Shown in pieces: positions 6,086 through 6,943 of a stretch of DNA of 6,943 bases. Source of the stretch: Bacteroidales bacterium (GTDB lineage Bacteria > Bacteroidota > Bacteroidia > Bacteroidales > JALTDM01). The stretch lies in contig JALTEO010000282.1 in NCBI GenBank assembly GCA_027073875.1, positions 1-6,943 on the forward strand, in the 5' to 3' direction. Each line of letters opens with the position of its first letter. Within the stretch, counting starts at the first letter, position 1. Made by a program: the position numbers and the translations under genes. A model generated the notes under the pieces. It saw only the letters and a program-made list of their open reading frames with translations. It was not told the origin of the DNA and ran no database searches.

Positions 6086-6331
6086 CTATGAGTTTTCCGT
6101 GTTGGGATTTTTTTGTTTTGGCTTTTTGGGTGAAAAAATATCACCTACCAAATAACCGATAAGAATACCCATACCTGTCATTTTCCAAGGATTGGAAGTG
6201 ATTGGACACGAATTGGTTGAGCATCCTACTTCGTGATAATAAAGATATCCTGCTATACCACCTACAACGATGCCGATAATTACAGGTAGTGTAAATGTTT
6301 TTTTTAGAAATGCTTGAAACTTTTTACTCAT
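6086..6331 (-). CDS. DUF6132-like two-helix membrane protein
   Basis: This 81-residue protein has two hydrophobic segments (about 14-32 and 51-65) joined by a short loop, GCSTNSCPITSNPW (36-49), with Cys37 and Cys42. The 'GYLYY...GC...SCPITSNP' pattern matches my memory of DUF6132, a small Bacteroidota family of unknown function. Both ends are Lys-rich (SKK and KK near the start, KKPKQK near the end), so both termini should be cytoplasmic and the Cys pair should face the periplasm. The ATG is 4 bases after the stop of the thioredoxin gene, so they are surely cotranscribed. A periplasmic thioredoxin next to a protein with a periplasmic Cys pair suggests a thiol-exchange partnership, but this is inference. 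Confidence 0.78.
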   Translation of the reverse strand: MSKKFQAFLKKTFTLPVIIGIVVGGIAGYLYYHEVGCSTNSCPITSNPWKMTGMGILIGYLVGDIFSPKKPKQKNPNTENS

Positions 6332-6335
6332 CTAC

Positions 6336-6749
6336 TTATTTTGTGTATTTACTGATAATCTGTTTTAATGTGGCTTTATCGTGAAGTCCGATAACGCGTT
6401 CTTGCTCTACACCATTTTTAAAAATAATGAGTGTAGGAATGGAATGAATGCTAAATTTTCTTGCAATAGGACGGTTTTCGTCAATATTAACTTTCCCAAA
6501 AGTAACTTTCTTCATTTCGTTCGACAGTTCACCGACAATAGGTGCTTGCCTCAGACATGGATGACACCATGTAGCCCAAAAATCGATAACAACAATACCT
6601 TTTTTGATGGTCTTGTCAAAATTATCTTGGTTGATGATAATAACTTTTTCTTTCCCGGGCTTGTTGCCTTTTATGGTTGAGAAACTTTTAAATCCGACTA
6701 ATGCTGTGGTGGCAAGTAAGATGGTAATTAACAAATAAGATTTCCTCAT
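6336..6749 (-). CDS. Periplasmic or membrane-anchored thioredoxin, CHPC active site
   Basis: From the ATG at 6749 the protein has 137 residues. Residues 1-3 (MRK) and the hydrophobic stretch 5-20 form a Sec signal or membrane anchor without a lipobox, so the domain should act in the periplasm. The thioredoxin domain (about 36-137) has VVIDFWATW (53-61), including buried Asp56, active site CHPC (62-65), KVNIDEN (86-92), cis-Pro105 in SIPT, and the IIFKNG strand-turn. The His in place of the usual Gly of CGPC should alter redox potential or partner choice. An upstream ATG at 6773 would add eight residues, but the -7 box at 6777-6784 would put the RNA start at about that codon, so 6749 is preferred. 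DUF6132 follows after 4 bases. Confidence 0.88.
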   Translation of the reverse strand: MRKSYLLITILLATTALVGFKSFSTIKGNKPGKEKVIIINQDNFDKTIKKGIVVIDFWATWCHPCLRQAPIVGELSNEMKKVTFGKVNIDENRPIARKFSIHSIPTLIIFKNGVEQERVIGLHDKATLKQIISKYTK

Positions 6750-6776
6750 ATGTAGATACTTAAATGATTTCATTCA

Positions 6777-6784
6777 CAAAAATA
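6777..6784 (-). promoter_or_regulatory. -7 box of the thioredoxin/DUF6132 operon
   Basis: The minus strand reads TATTTTTG, an exact TAnnTTTG box. Transcription should start near 6770-6773, leaving a leader of about 20 bases before the ATG at 6749. That is the main reason for choosing this start over the ATG at 6773. No clear TTG -33 element is seen at the right distance. Confidence 0.45.
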
Positions 6785-6869
6785 AATAAAAATGTTACCG
6801 GAGAAATTAATTTTATGTTATAAAATTTGAAATTGTTAATCAGTGTTTATTTATTTGTCATAAAAAATG

Positions 6870-6938
6870 TTTCGCACCTACAGTGCTTGGTTTTCTGTCT
6901 GTTATATTGTTACAAAGATTTCGTCCCTAACGGAACTT
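6870..6938. repeat. Two diverged REP-like hairpin units
   Basis: Units at 6870-6888 and 6919-6938 align at 14 of 20 columns: both begin TTTCG, share CCTA and end in CTT. Each contains a 5-pair hairpin. The first is at 6874-6886 (GCACC, loop TAC, AGTGC) and the second at 6923-6936 (GTCCC, loop TAAC, GGAAC). One stem pair changes from C-G (6875/6885) to T-A (6924/6935), keeping the pairing. The single imperfect pair in each becomes a G-U wobble if the minus strand is transcribed. A 30-base T-rich spacer separates them. The pattern resembles short interspersed repeats I recall between genes in Bacteroidales metagenome assemblies, possibly mobilised by IS200-like/RAYT transposases. The element may continue past the window's right end. 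Confidence 0.55.
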
Positions 6939-6943
6939 ATAAT

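Noticed and set aside
6381..6680. 99-codon plus-strand open frame
   Set aside because: It is the mirror of the thioredoxin gene, including its active site region, with no signal or domain of its own.

Overview
The window looks like ordinary chromosome from an AT-rich member of the Bacteroidota, probably an uncultured Bacteroidales-like organism. Four things support this. Start codons lack Shine-Dalgarno sequences. Several upstream regions carry the Bacteroidota -7 box TAnnTTTG. Two small proteins resemble families that I know almost only from this phylum (DUF6702 and DUF6132). There are also two typical Bacteroidota lipoproteins. I see no phage, plasmid, CRISPR array, tRNA or rRNA gene, and no intact insertion sequence.

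Left block (about 1-2371, all minus strand): a DUF6702-type exported protein comes first, then, from its own promoter, a two-gene unit. That unit encodes a predicted outer-membrane beta-barrel and, 5 bases later, a lipoprotein built of two-component-regulator-type propeller repeats. All three products are predicted to be exported. The first 40 bases hold two -7 boxes pointing out of the window to the left.

Middle block (2372-4695, plus strand): after a 176-base divergent intergenic region come udk (uridine/cytidine kinase), a PolB-type 3'-5' exonuclease (4-base gap) and a ZIP-family metal importer, zupT (20-base gap). They probably form one transcript, although their functions are not obviously linked: nucleotide salvage, nucleic-acid processing and zinc uptake.

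Right block (4700-6773, minus strand): a membrane-anchored or periplasmic thioredoxin with an unusual CHPC active site is followed, 4 bases later, by a two-helix DUF6132 protein with a Cys pair in its predicted periplasmic loop. A small lipoprotein and a YicC/YloC-family endoribonuclease follow. The block converges on zupT with only 4 bases between the stop codons. The last 75 bases contain two diverged hairpin units of a REP-like repeat.

Nothing here amounts to a clearly new system. The best leads are the hairpin repeat pair with a compensatory base change, the thioredoxin/DUF6132 thiol pair, the barrel/propeller-lipoprotein pair, and a DUF6702 gene whose -7 box sits so close to its start that the mRNA should be leaderless.
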